Shown: positions 1-7,616 of the stretch, one piece after another
Position numbering within the stretch: position 1 is the stretch's first letter
How the letters are laid out: the number at the start of each line of letters is the position of its first letter
Assembly (NCBI GenBank): GCA_905215275.1
Contig: CAJMPE010000014.1
Location: forward strand, 1-18,426
Source of the DNA: an uncultured bacterium
GTDB taxonomy: Bacteria > Actinomycetota > Coriobacteriia > Coriobacteriales > Coriobacteriaceae
DNA length: 18,426 nt
Direction of reading: 5' to 3'
Made by a program: the position numbers and the translations under genes
The notes under the pieces: generated by a model
Database searches by the model: none
What the model was told of the DNA's origin: nothing
What the model saw: the letters and a program-made list of their open reading frames with translations, nothing else

Positions 1-914
1 TTGGCGTTGAGCAGCTTGACGGGGGAGTACTTACCGCTCTTGTCGCCGCCCCTGATACTGCTCTCCACGTCGGCATCCTTGATGGAGGACGTGGTGGCAT
101 AGACGAGGTTCTTGCTGGGGTTGATGGAGATATTGTTGAACTCGGTCGTGATGACCTTCTCGGAGTTCTCGCGCTGCTCCTTGGTCTGGAAGCGGCGCCA
201 GATAATCTGCCATGCGGACAGCGACTGCACCTGCGCTCCGATGAAGCCGGTGAAGGTGCCGTCATCGGTCATGACGATGATACCCTGATAGGTGGTGGAG
301 GAGACAACGTACAGTCGGTTGTACTCATCCACGGCGATGGCGATCGGCTTATAGACCGAGCTGCGGTCGAACAGCGTGGATTCCGGCTCCTCGATGATGC
401 GCTGGAACTCGCCCTGCTCGTTGAACACCACGATACGGTAGTTGGCGGTATCGCAGACCCAGATCAGGCGCTCGGGGTAGGTCTTGTTCGGCTCGCTGAC
501 GAACACGCCCTGCGGCGCCGCCAGCGCATCCGGCACACCCTCGCTGTTGGTGAAGGTGTTGATGACACGCTTCAGCTTATAGTAGCGGTCCAGCACCAGG
601 ATCCGGTTGTTGCCGGTATCCGCGATGTAGACGTTCTTGGCTTTGTCCGTGACAAGGTCGCTGGGGTTGTTCAGCTTGCCCAGCGTGCTGTCCGCGGCGG
701 CGTCCTCCGGCAGCAGGGACTCAAGTCCCATCTCCGACGCGCCGACCGCCTTGGTAGCGGTATAGGCATCGGGGGAGTAGAGCGCGGTTCCGCCGATACT
801 GTAGGTGTATGTCTGGTACGCCGAGCTTGCGCCGGTCGGCACGACAAGCGCCCCGGCAAGCAGCAGGACTGCGGCAGTAAGGCAGAGGAGCTTCTTCAGA
901 TTCATTTTCTTCAT
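1..914 (-). CDS. Secreted NHL-repeat protein (partial, runs off left edge)
   Basis: About 304 residues are visible; the C-terminus lies beyond the left edge. The start is the ATG at 914, preceded by a GGAGGT ribosome site at 924-929 with 9-nt spacing; a second ATG three codons on is possible. The N-terminus is a signal peptide: MKKMNLKK, then a hydrophobic run to about residue 27 and a small-residue cleavage region (GASSA). After it come at least three NHL-type beta-propeller repeats: one with a DLVTD...VYIADTGNNRILVLD core, one with WVCDTANYRIVVFN, and a weaker one with IAIAVDEYNRLYVVS. Such repeats form propellers that bind ligands or partners outside the cell. It follows the second ABC permease by 18 bp, so it is the operon's third or later gene. 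In Firmicutes I associate NHL proteins with family-1 sugar ABC operons; the role here is inferred and no enzymatic function is claimed. Confidence 0.85.
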   Translation of the reverse strand, partial: MKKMNLKKLLCLTAAVLLLAGALVVPTGASSAYQTYTYSIGGTALYSPDAYTATKAVGASEMGLESLLPEDAAADSTLGKLNNPSDLVTDKAKNVYIADTGNNRILVLDRYYKLKRVINTFTNSEGVPDALAAPQGVFVSEPNKTYPERLIWVCDTANYRIVVFNEQGEFQRIIEEPESTLFDRSSVYKPIAIAVDEYNRLYVVSSTTYQGIIVMTDDGTFTGFIGAQVQSLSAWQIIWRRFQTKEQRENSEKVITTEFNNISINPSKNLVYATTSSIKDADVESSIRGGDKSGKYSPVKLLNA

Positions 915-932
915 ATTTTCGGCACCTCCCCG

Positions 933-1805
933 TTAATCCTTCATACCGCTGGAGCCCATTGTTTCGATGATGTTGGACTGCGATATGACGAAGACCGTAA
1001 TCGGAACCAGCATCATAATGACCTGCGACGCGGCGGACGCACCGGCGCGCTTGATACCGCCTGCCGTGATCTGTCCGATGGCGTAGTTGAAGGACTTATA
1101 CTGCTCGGAGTAAATGTACATGGAAGCACCGGCGTTCCACAGTCCCTGGAAGCTGTAAATGATCAGAGTCAGCCACGCGGGCTTGACCATGGGCATGGCG
1201 ATAGTCCAGAAGATGCGGAACTCGCGTGCGCCGTCCAAACGGGCGGATTCCAGCACCGAGTCATTGACGTTGGTATCCATGAACTGCTTCATCAGGTACA
1301 GACCCAGCGTCGAACCCCATGCGGGAACGATGAGTGCCCAGTAGGTATCCAGCCAGTGCAGCTCGGACATCAGGATGAAGGAGGTGATGGTGGTGACGGT
1401 GGCGTTGAACATCAGGGACAGCTGAACCAGCTGGAACATTCCGTTCTTGCCGGGGAACTTGATCTTTGCCAGCGCGTAGGCTGCCATGGACGCCAGCAGG
1501 AGGTGCCCGAAGGTACCGGCAACAGACACCAGCACGGTGTTGAAGATGTACCGGGAGAAGGGCACCCACGAGATGTTCATCAGGGTGAACAGGTCGCGGA
1601 AGTTCTTGAACGTGGGGCTGGTCACGATGAAGCGGGGGGGATACATCCACAGCTCATCCAGCGGCTTGAGCGACTGCATGATGACGTACAGCATGGGCAG
1701 GAACATGAATACGCCCAAGATGACCAGCAGGACTGTGATGCCTGCGTCGCCGCCCGCGGAACGGGCAAGGACGACCTTGTGATTTCTTGTTCTTAACTTT
1801 GCCAT
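933..1805 (-). CDS. Carbohydrate ABC transporter permease (MalG/AraQ type)
   Basis: This 290-residue inner-membrane protein has the usual length for the second permease (MalG, UgpE, AraQ type) of a family-1 sugar importer. It has about six membrane segments: the first near residues 22-44, then groups around 88-112, 130-148, 155-172 and 210-230, and a last one near 258-278. The cytoplasmic EAA loop that docks on the ATPase is clear at residues 186-205 (ESARLDGA, then the hydrophobic run ending in MP). The start at 1805 lies one base after the stop of the upstream permease, so the two genes are tightly coupled. Substrate cannot be read from the sequence. No ATPase gene is seen; importers of this family often share one MsiK/UgpC-type ATPase encoded elsewhere. 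Confidence 0.93.
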   Translation of the reverse strand: MAKLRTRNHKVVLARSAGGDAGITVLLVILGVFMFLPMLYVIMQSLKPLDELWMYPPRFIVTSPTFKNFRDLFTLMNISWVPFSRYIFNTVLVSVAGTFGHLLLASMAAYALAKIKFPGKNGMFQLVQLSLMFNATVTTITSFILMSELHWLDTYWALIVPAWGSTLGLYLMKQFMDTNVNDSVLESARLDGAREFRIFWTIAMPMVKPAWLTLIIYSFQGLWNAGASMYIYSEQYKSFNYAIGQITAGGIKRAGASAASQVIMMLVPITVFVISQSNIIETMGSSGMKD

Positions 1806-1806
1806 A

Positions 1807-2763
1807 TCACGTACCCAACCTTGCTATAATCTTCTTGACCAGCATATTGGCGCCGACCATGATCAGGAACAGCACCACCGCGATGGCGGACGAGTAACCG
1901 ATCTCATACCGTTGTCCGCCGTAGTCGGACAGATGGTGCACGATGGTATGCGCGCAGTAGTTGACGGAGGGGAAGCCTGCCAGCGCATCCACGACGGCAC
2001 CGAAGCCGAAGGAGCCCGTGATGGACATGATGGCACCGAACATCAGCTGCGGCTTCATGTTCGGCAGGGTGATGTAGTACAGCTCCTGCCACCGGTTCCG
2101 GACGCCGTCCACGGCGCCCGCCTCGTACTGGGCGGAGTCGATACCCTGCAGACCGGCGATAAACGCCAGGAAGGAGGTACCGAGCGACATCCACAGCGAG
2201 ACGACGATACACAGGGGCATGACGTACTTCTCATCCTTGAACCAGTTGATCGGTTCGTCGATGAAGCCCAGCTTGCTCAGCCATGCGTTCGCCCAGCCGT
2301 AGGAGTCCGAGGAGAACAGGGTACCCCAAATCAGGTAGACCTGACCGGAAATGGACGGTGCATAGAAGACCAGTGTGACAAGCGAGCGGATCTTGGGCGG
2401 CAGCTCATTGATGAACCACGCGACCAGGAAGGACATCAGGTAGGACGAGGGTCCCACGATGACAGCGAAGATAAAGGTATTCTTGATTGCGATGAGGAAG
2501 ATGTCGTCGTCGAAGAACAGGGTGACGTAGTTCTTCATCCAGACCATGTTGGGCATCTCCAGCATATTGAAGTCTGTGAAGCTCATAAAGATGGACAGGA
2601 ACACGGGCACAATGGTGAACATGGCGAAGATAATCATATACGGGGCAACCATAACATAGGCAACCCAGTTCTGCTTGGCTTCCTTCCACTTCCACTGCGC
2701 CTTGGTTAGTTCCCGCGATGCAGCCGGCTTTTCAGCCTTAGCCATAGCTGTTTTCGTAGCCAT
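1807..2763 (-). CDS. Carbohydrate ABC transporter permease (MalF/UgpA type)
   Basis: A 318-residue first permease of a binding-protein-dependent sugar importer. A hydrophilic N-terminal tail of about 30 residues is followed by six membrane segments, roughly at 33-60, 90-116, 128-148, 182-204, 240-262 and 288-310. The EAA motif that contacts the ATPase is at residues 214-234 (YEAGAVDG, ending ITLPNM). The start ATG at 2763 has an AAGGAGAG ribosome site just upstream. It heads the permease pair and overlaps nothing. Upstream, after a 12-bp intercistronic stem-loop, is the C-terminal fragment of the operon's solute-binding protein, now fused to a peptidase. Without an intact binding protein the importer may be non-functional unless another one serves it. 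Confidence 0.93.
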   Translation of the reverse strand: MATKTAMAKAEKPAASRELTKAQWKWKEAKQNWVAYVMVAPYMIIFAMFTIVPVFLSIFMSFTDFNMLEMPNMVWMKNYVTLFFDDDIFLIAIKNTFIFAVIVGPSSYLMSFLVAWFINELPPKIRSLVTLVFYAPSISGQVYLIWGTLFSSDSYGWANAWLSKLGFIDEPINWFKDEKYVMPLCIVVSLWMSLGTSFLAFIAGLQGIDSAQYEAGAVDGVRNRWQELYYITLPNMKPQLMFGAIMSITGSFGFGAVVDALAGFPSVNYCAHTIVHHLSDYGGQRYEIGYSSAIAVVLFLIMVGANMLVKKIIARLGT

Positions 2764-2817
2764 TTACTCTCTCTCCTTACATAGTTTCAAGGACATAGAT
2801 ACTCTCTCGGATCCGGT

Positions 2818-2847
2818 CGGCTCCGGAGGGGGTGCCTCCGGGAGCCG
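2818..2847 (-). promoter_or_regulatory. Intercistronic stem-loop between binding-protein 3' end and permease genes
   Basis: On the plus strand CGGCTCCGGAGG (2818-2829) pairs with CCTCCGGGAGCCG (2835-2847), leaving one bulged C and a five-base loop. There is no T-run after it on the minus strand, so it is unlikely to be an intrinsic terminator. Stem-loops at this place (after the binding-protein gene and before the permeases, as in malE-malF) are known to protect the upstream message so that binding protein is made in excess. That role is inferred here. Confidence 0.6.
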
Positions 2848-2861
2848 TCCGCACCTGCCGA

Positions 2862-3491
2862 TTACTTCTGGGCAGCAGACAGTTCAATGATGTCATCCAG
2901 GAAGTCAGCGCAGCACTTGAGCTGCGTGTACAGCTCGGAGGTGTTCTTGTACACCTCATAGGAGAAGCACTTGCGCTGCTTCTTCTTGTCCTCTTTGGTC
3001 AGTGTCGTGTCCTCCATATCGTAGCCCATGGTCTTGATGCGATCCGCCTTGAACAGGGAACCGTCGGGATCAAGAGCCGCATATGCCTCCCGGACCGCGT
3101 CGCGCGCCGCCATCAGCTTGGCTGCGTTGTCCGACTTGACCGCAGACGCGATCTGATCCAGCAGGGCATCGTAGGAGGCGGAGTAATCCTTGTTTTGCTT
3201 AATGGCAGTCTGGATGAAGTCCATCTGCGCCTTGCGCTTGGTCAGCAGGTTCTTGTACTCGTCCTTGCCGTCCGTCAGGGTCTCCAGGTTGAACTCATCG
3301 CGCTTCCGCTCGATCTCCTTATTGATGGTGCTGATGTACTGCAGCAGCGCCTCGGAGGGGTTCGCCTTGTCGTTGAAGGCGCTCAGGAACGCGAAGTTGG
3401 TATAACGGTCAATAATGTAGGAACCGGGGTAGTTGGGCACGGATGCCAGGTTCTCGAACTGAGCCGACACCTGTGCGAACTCCTCGACCGT
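2862..3491 (-). pseudogene. 3' remnant of family-1 ABC solute-binding protein (fused in frame to the M16 gene)
   Basis: About 205-210 codons match what is expected of the C-terminal third of an extracellular sugar-binding protein: a PNYPGSYIIDR segment, an ALLQYISTINKEIERKR helix and FNLETL. These resemble the VPEVPGGYxxxR...INxEIxxKRxEFGLET ends common in clostridial binding proteins. A further lysine-rich, helical extension of about 130 residues reaches the stop. The position, directly before the two permeases and an intercistronic stem-loop, is where the binding protein belongs. Signal peptide, lipobox and the N-terminal two thirds are absent. The assignment rests on remembered family patterns and position, so I hold it at good but not full confidence. 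Confidence 0.72.
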
Positions 3492-5540
3492 CCAGGGCAG
3501 GCTCGCCAGCGCGTCGATCTTCTCGGACAGGGCGCCGGCGCTCACCAGCAGGTAGGGGCGCACGCCGTCCACGTCGGGCTGCGTCATGACCTCGGTCGTA
3601 AAGCTCAAAAAGCCCAGCTTGCCGGCGAGCAAGTTGTCGAGCTCCTCGGCCGAATGCTCGCGCGTGGGCAGCTGCTTGAGCAGGCGGCAGAGCAGCGTCA
3701 CGTAGGGCAGGTCCTCAAATGCGACGCAGCTCAGGTCGAAGTATTGCATGGCGTAGGCCAGACGGTTGGTGGGGATGCCGTGGCGCAGGCAGGGGATGGG
3801 CGCGGTCGTGTCCACGACCAGCGGCGGCTCGGGGCGCGCCGCGCCAATGTCGGATACACGCAGGCGCGGCAGCGTTGCCTTGTCCTCGGGCGTGTCCTCG
3901 GCCTCCTGCGCGGCACGCAGTACGCCCGTGCGCTCGACCACGTCCGCCAGCTCGGCATCGGTCATGGCGTCGCGCTTGGTAGCCAGCTCGGCAGCTTCGG
4001 CGCCCTCCACACCCTCGGCAGCGTCTACCGGAACCAGCTCGACCAGCGCCATGTGGTCGTTTTCCAGCACGAGCTCGCGCAGCAGGTCCTCAAAGTAGCT
4101 GCCGTCCAGCTCGCCGCGCAGCTCCTCATACACCGGGCCGTACTTGAGTGCCAGCGTCGCGGCGTCGTCATCGTAGAGCCAGGTACTCAGCGCGTCGCAC
4201 GCAATGGCCACGCCGTCGGCGATACCGTAGTCGCGCTGGCGCAGGTCGTATTCGTTGCTGCTGATGATGGCTTCCAGGCGCTCGCGCGGAACGCCGTGTT
4301 CGCACAGGTCGCGGCAGGCGTCCTGGAACACGCGGCGCAGCTCGCGCGCCACGCCGGGCTGCGCGTTTTGCAGCATGATGAGCTCGTAGGGCTGCAGGCT
4401 CTCGGCCGCGGTGTAGCTCACCACGTTGCCGCCCAGGCCGGCGGCAAGAATGGCCTTCTTAACCGGCGCTTCGTTGGAACCCAGCAGCGCCTCGAACAGG
4501 ATGTCCGCCGCGATCGTGCGCTTGCGGTCGAGCGCACTGCCCAGCACCAGGCCCAGGCCCACCAGGGCGTTCTCGGGCGTGGTGTCCATCTCGACGCGCT
4601 TGTACTCGCAGGTCACGGGCGCCTGCACGCCCAGCGGATTGGGCGCCAGCGTAGACGGGTCCTCGCCGGCGGCAACGGCAGCGTCCATGCGGCGGCTCGC
4701 GGCGCTCGGCTGCGACAGGTAGCGCTCGTCCAAAAAGGCCAGCGCGCGGTCCACGTCCAGGTCGCCGTAGAGCGTGATGTAGGAGTTGGAAGGATTGTAG
4801 TGGCGCGCGTGCGTGTCCAGGAACTGCTCGTAGGTGAGCGCGGGGATCGCGCGCGGGTCGCCACCGCTCTCGCGCGCATAGGCGGTGTCGGGATAGAGCG
4901 CGGCGTTGACGGCGTCGTCCAGCACACTCATGGGGTCGGACAGCGCGCCCTTCATCTCGTTGAACACCACGCCGTTATAGCGCAGCGTGCCCTCGCGCAG
5001 GCTGGCGGAGCTGACGCCGCCCTCGCCTTCGACGTCCTCCGGCAGGTCAAGCTCGTAGTGCCAGCCCTCCTGCTCAAAAATGGTCGGCTTGGTATAGATG
5101 GCCGGGTTGAACACGGCGTCCAGGTACACGTCCATCAGGTTGTACAGATCCTGCTCGTTGGTGGTGGCAACGGGGTAGATGGTCTTGTCGGGGTAGGTCA
5201 TGGCGTTGAGGAACGTCTGCATGGAGCTCTTGATCAGGTCGACAAACGGCTCCTTGACGGGGAACTTGGCCGATCCGCACAGCACCGAGTGCTCAAGAAT
5301 ATGGAACACGCCGGTGGAATCGGCCGGCGGCGTCTTAAAGCCAATGGCAAAGGCCTTGTTTTCGTCGTCGCACGCCAGGTACAGCAGGCGAGCGCCCGAG
5401 GCAGTGTGACGCAGCACGTAGGCGTCCGAGTCGAGCTCGGGCACGGTCTCGCAGCGCTCGACGGCAAAACCGTGGCAGGTGGTGCCGGGTACCAGCAGCG
5501 CGGCAGCAGCGGCGCGCGGGTCGGTTGAGGTGGTGGGCAT
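2862..5540 (-). CDS. Chimeric ORF: M16C (PreP-like) metallopeptidase N-terminus fused to ABC solute-binding-protein C-terminus
   Basis: The start is the ATG at 5540 (MPTTST), with AAAGGAG upstream at about 5549-5555; the open frame extends further up but has no support there. That gives 892 residues. Residues 1 to about 683 are an M16C zinc peptidase of the presequence-protease family: the inverted zinc motif HILEH at 80-84, the downstream zinc-ligand candidate E195 in VFNEMKGAL, and M16C-like text such as TIYPVATTNEQDLYNLMDVY. PreP-like proteins run to about 970 residues, so roughly the last 280, including the end of the second M16 half-barrel, are missing. From about residue 684 the protein instead reads like the end of a family-1 sugar-binding protein (SVPNYPGSYIIDR, then INKEIERKRDEFNLETL). 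The join lies at LPWTVEE (681-687). The zinc site is intact, but M16C enzymes need both halves of the chamber, so activity is doubtful. Confidence 0.85.
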   Translation of the reverse strand: MPTTSTDPRAAAAALLVPGTTCHGFAVERCETVPELDSDAYVLRHTASGARLLYLACDDENKAFAIGFKTPPADSTGVFHILEHSVLCGSAKFPVKEPFVDLIKSSMQTFLNAMTYPDKTIYPVATTNEQDLYNLMDVYLDAVFNPAIYTKPTIFEQEGWHYELDLPEDVEGEGGVSSASLREGTLRYNGVVFNEMKGALSDPMSVLDDAVNAALYPDTAYARESGGDPRAIPALTYEQFLDTHARHYNPSNSYITLYGDLDVDRALAFLDERYLSQPSAASRRMDAAVAAGEDPSTLAPNPLGVQAPVTCEYKRVEMDTTPENALVGLGLVLGSALDRKRTIAADILFEALLGSNEAPVKKAILAAGLGGNVVSYTAAESLQPYELIMLQNAQPGVARELRRVFQDACRDLCEHGVPRERLEAIISSNEYDLRQRDYGIADGVAIACDALSTWLYDDDAATLALKYGPVYEELRGELDGSYFEDLLRELVLENDHMALVELVPVDAAEGVEGAEAAELATKRDAMTDAELADVVERTGVLRAAQEAEDTPEDKATLPRLRVSDIGAARPEPPLVVDTTAPIPCLRHGIPTNRLAYAMQYFDLSCVAFEDLPYVTLLCRLLKQLPTREHSAEELDNLLAGKLGFLSFTTEVMTQPDVDGVRPYLLVSAGALSEKIDALASLPWTVEEFAQVSAQFENLASVPNYPGSYIIDRYTNFAFLSAFNDKANPSEALLQYISTINKEIERKRDEFNLETLTDGKDEYKNLLTKRKAQMDFIQTAIKQNKDYSASYDALLDQIASAVKSDNAAKLMAARDAVREAYAALDPDGSLFKADRIKTMGYDMEDTTLTKEDKKKQRKCFSYEVYKNTSELYTQLKCCADFLDDIIELSAAQK

Positions 5541-5820
5541 AGGCAGTCTCCTTTGACGCCCCAGCGGGGGCGAATCGAGTCGAATCTTCGAGAGTATACC
5601 CATATGGGGCCGTGGCTCTGCGGCGAACTGAAGACGATGTGGGTGGACTAGCCTAGCTAGGTTGATAACGAATGCCGCGGGTAGCCGCTGCACCCCGCTA
5701 AAGTGAAATAACACCCCGTTTACCGAATCATTTAGGAAATATATGGACTCCTAAAAAGTTCTAATACAATATAAGTCATCTATCTATAAACTGCTGATTC
5801 CTTGCAAAGGTATGGTTGAT
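5541..5820. promoter_or_regulatory. Divergent intergenic region between the M16 chimera and gntR
   Basis: 280 bp without a gene. For the minus strand, TATACT (plus-strand AGTATA at 5593-5598) could be a -10 box of the peptidase gene; I see no good -35. A 10-bp palindrome CCTAGCTAGG lies at 5652-5661. For the plus strand, TACAAT at 5765-5770 is a good -10 box, with TGGACT at 5744-5749 as a weak, closely spaced -35. The gntR ribosome site is AAAGG at 5806-5810. Confidence 0.5.
5731..5755 (+). promoter_or_regulatory. Candidate operator, TTTAGGA-N11-TCCTAAA, overlapping the gntR -35 region
   Basis: A perfect 7-bp inverted repeat (5731-5737 and 5749-5755) with an 11-bp spacer ends ten bases before the TACAAT -10 box. 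Its size and place suit autorepression by the GntR/HutC protein encoded just downstream. The link to that protein is inferred. Confidence 0.4.
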
Positions 5821-6525
5821 ATGGTTGAAGCAAATAGCGTTGTCCCCCTGTACAAACAGATTGTCCGTGCGCTTTCTGATTCGATCGTCAACGGCACGTA
5901 CCGCCCGGGAGATAAGCTCCCGACCGAGGCGGAGCTCATCGAGCAATTTGGCGTGAGCCGAATAACGGTTCGCTCCGCAATTAAAGAAATGGAAGATGCC
6001 GGGCTTGTTGAGAGGGCCCGAGGCAAGGGCACGTTCGTTTCGTCGGACACACAGATGTATGCCGCGGACGATCGTGAGAGCTTTACCCATTCGTGCCAGC
6101 TTGCGGGAAAACAGGCGTCTACCAGGGTTCTCGCAATGGGCTGGGACTTCCCAAGCCTGCGAGACGCGAAGTTCCTGGGCGTAGACGATACCCAAAAGGT
6201 ATTGCGTAGTCGTCGTCTACGCCTTGTGGATGACAAGCCCACGATGCTGGAAACCAATAGCTATTCCGCTGCGCTTTCTTTTTTGGAGCATGAGTCCCTC
6301 GAGGATTCGCTGATGGCGGTACTCGATCGCCAGGGGATCAAGATGGGCCCCAACACGCGTACGCTCGAGGTCTGCTATGCGAGCGAGCTCGAGGCGGCAT
6401 ACCTTAACGTGGAGCTGGACTCCCCTTTGCTCCTGTTTGTCGACAGGCGCTATGCTCCAAGCGGCGAGCCGCTTTTCATCTCCCGTCAGGTGTACTGCAC
6501 CGAGCGACTGAAGTTCTATTTGTAA
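5821..6525 (+). CDS. GntR/HutC-family transcriptional regulator (HTH + UTRA)
   Basis: 234 residues from the ATG at 5821. The ATG at 5812 leaves only one base after the AAAGG site at 5806-5810, while 5821 leaves ten. Residues 8-75 are a GntR winged helix: PLYKQIVRALSDSI, then the recognition helix region with FGVSRITVRSAIKEME and the wing GLVERARGKGTFVS. Residues from about 90 to 230 fit the UTRA effector-binding domain, with the typical LRSRRLRLVDDKPTMLET and LLLFVDRRYAPSGEPL segments. Regulators of this class bind palindromic operators and are usually released by a sugar phosphate. The gene precedes the mannose-family PTS and deglycase genes in the same direction, so it probably represses them until the phosphorylated Amadori compound appears; target and ligand are inferred. 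Confidence 0.93.
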   Translation: MVEANSVVPLYKQIVRALSDSIVNGTYRPGDKLPTEAELIEQFGVSRITVRSAIKEMEDAGLVERARGKGTFVSSDTQMYAADDRESFTHSCQLAGKQASTRVLAMGWDFPSLRDAKFLGVDDTQKVLRSRRLRLVDDKPTMLETNSYSAALSFLEHESLEDSLMAVLDRQGIKMGPNTRTLEVCYASELEAAYLNVELDSPLLLFVDRRYAPSGEPLFISRQVYCTERLKFYL

Positions 6526-6660
6526 ATTAGAGATAGATTAGTCTATTTACCGACCAATAGTTACCGTTCGCGGATTTGGAAAATAGACACACCACGTAGG
6601 GCAGATTGCTAATATACTTTGTTATGACAATATAGTACGTCCTATTGGTATTGGAGAACT
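6526..6660 (+). promoter_or_regulatory. Promoter and candidate operators upstream of PTS EIIA
   Basis: 135 bp between gntR and EIIA. ATAGA-TTAG-TCTAT (6533-6546) is a 5-bp inverted repeat. GTCTATTT (6541-6548) is repeated exactly inverted as AAATAGAC (6581-6588). The likely promoter is TTGCTA (6606-6611) with CAATAT (6628-6633, 16-bp spacer) or TATAGT (6631-6636, 19-bp spacer). GGAG at 6653-6656 is the ribosome site. Overlapping TCTAT half-sites also occur before gntR (5779-5787). Confidence 0.5.
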
Positions 6661-7080
6661 ATGAATAAGATATTGCTAGCGAGTCATGGTTATCTCGCCC
6701 AAGGCATGAAAAGCTCTCTGGAGATTCTGATGGGCACTAACGACCGAATCGAGTGCCTGTGCGCCTATATCGATGACGACACGAGGGATGTCGCAGCGCT
6801 TATCGATGCTTGGATGGAGTCGAAGGACCCTGCCGACTCTTGGTTTGTCGTGACTGACATCTTTGGTGGCTCTGTAAACAACGAATTCATTCAGAGGCAG
6901 ACCGCCGGATCGTTTACGTTGATCACCGGAATGAACTTGCCGCTGCTGGTGGAAATGGCTACACAGCTGGACTCCCTGGATGCGGACAAGGCCAAAGCCG
7001 CGGTCGAGGGATCACGTTCGTTTATCATGCTTTGTGAGGCGGCGGACATGCTTGCCGATGTCGAAGAAGAAGAGTTCTAG
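6661..7080 (+). CDS. PTS mannose-family EIIA component
   Basis: 139 residues, a single EIIA-Man-type (PTS family 4) domain. The N-terminal strand reads KILLASHG, which places the phosphorylated histidine at H9; DIFGGSVNN near residues 67-75 and the LITGMNLPLLVE segment near 90-101 are also family-typical. The protein accepts a phosphate from HPr on H9 and passes it to EIIB in the cytoplasm. Here EIIA is a separate protein, not fused to EIIB as in E. coli ManX. It follows gntR by 135 bp with its own promoter candidate, and EIIB follows after 62 bp, so EIIA and EIIB form the first transcription unit of the locus. Confidence 0.93.
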   Translation: MNKILLASHGYLAQGMKSSLEILMGTNDRIECLCAYIDDDTRDVAALIDAWMESKDPADSWFVVTDIFGGSVNNEFIQRQTAGSFTLITGMNLPLLVEMATQLDSLDADKAKAAVEGSRSFIMLCEAADMLADVEEEEF

Positions 7081-7142
7081 CTCAAGCTTCAACGAATAAT
7101 TCAACCCTGTCATTACCTTTATTACGTGCGGAGATGATTTTG

Positions 7143-7616
7143 ATGATTAAGCTTACGAGGGTCGATTACCGATTGATTCACGGCCAGGTCGCCATGTCTT
7201 GGACGCATGCGCTGGATGTCGATTGCATCCTGTGTGCCAGCGATGCCGTGGCAAAAGACGACATGAGAAAAGCCGCTTTGAGGCTCGCCCGCCCCAGCGG
7301 CGTTAAACTCGTCATCAAGGATGTTGACGCTGCTATCGAGGCGCTCAACAGCGGCGTTACCGACAAGTATTCACTGTTTATCATTGTTGAGACGATTGAA
7401 GATGCCTATCGTCTCGCTAAGGGTTGCAAAGACATCAAAGAGATCAATCTGGGTGGAACCCGAAAGTCTCCCGAGACCACGCTTCATCCGACCCCCGCGA
7501 TCTTTGCGACCGAAACCGATGCCGAGCATATCCAAGAGCTTGTCAACGATGGCGTGGTTATCGAAATCCGTCAGGTCCCCAATGACTCAAAGGTATTTGC
7601 CAAGGACGTTTTTTAG
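7143..7616 (+). CDS. PTS mannose/fructose/sorbose-family EIIB component
   Basis: 157 residues from the ATG at 7143. The in-frame ATG at 7134 directly abuts the GGAG site at 7130-7133 and so is unlikely; 7143 has 9-nt spacing and gives the family-typical start MIKLTRVDYRLIHGQVA. H13 in RLIHGQV is the phosphorylated histidine that hands phosphate to the sugar entering through EIIC/EIID. Length and pattern match a complete EIIB. It is the last gene before two tandem terminators, so the cytoplasmic PTS subunits are transcribed separately from the membrane subunits. The substrate is not readable from EIIB itself; the adjacent deglycase suggests a fructosamine. Confidence 0.93.
   Translation: MIKLTRVDYRLIHGQVAMSWTHALDVDCILCASDAVAKDDMRKAALRLARPSGVKLVIKDVDAAIEALNSGVTDKYSLFIIVETIEDAYRLAKGCKDIKEINLGGTRKSPETTLHPTPAIFATETDAEHIQELVNDGVVIEIRQVPNDSKVFAKDVF

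Noticed and set aside
2832..5528. An 898-codon open frame on the plus strand opposite the M16 gene
   Set aside because: It is the antisense shadow of a GC-rich gene. The translation is Gln/His/Val/Leu-rich low-complexity text with no domain, while the minus-strand frame carries intact M16C motifs and a ribosome site.
5541..5714. Extra 58 N-terminal codons of the M16 frame
   Set aside because: No ribosome site supports the upstream start, and the residues resemble no M16 N-terminus. AAAGGAG before the ATG at 5540 decides the start.
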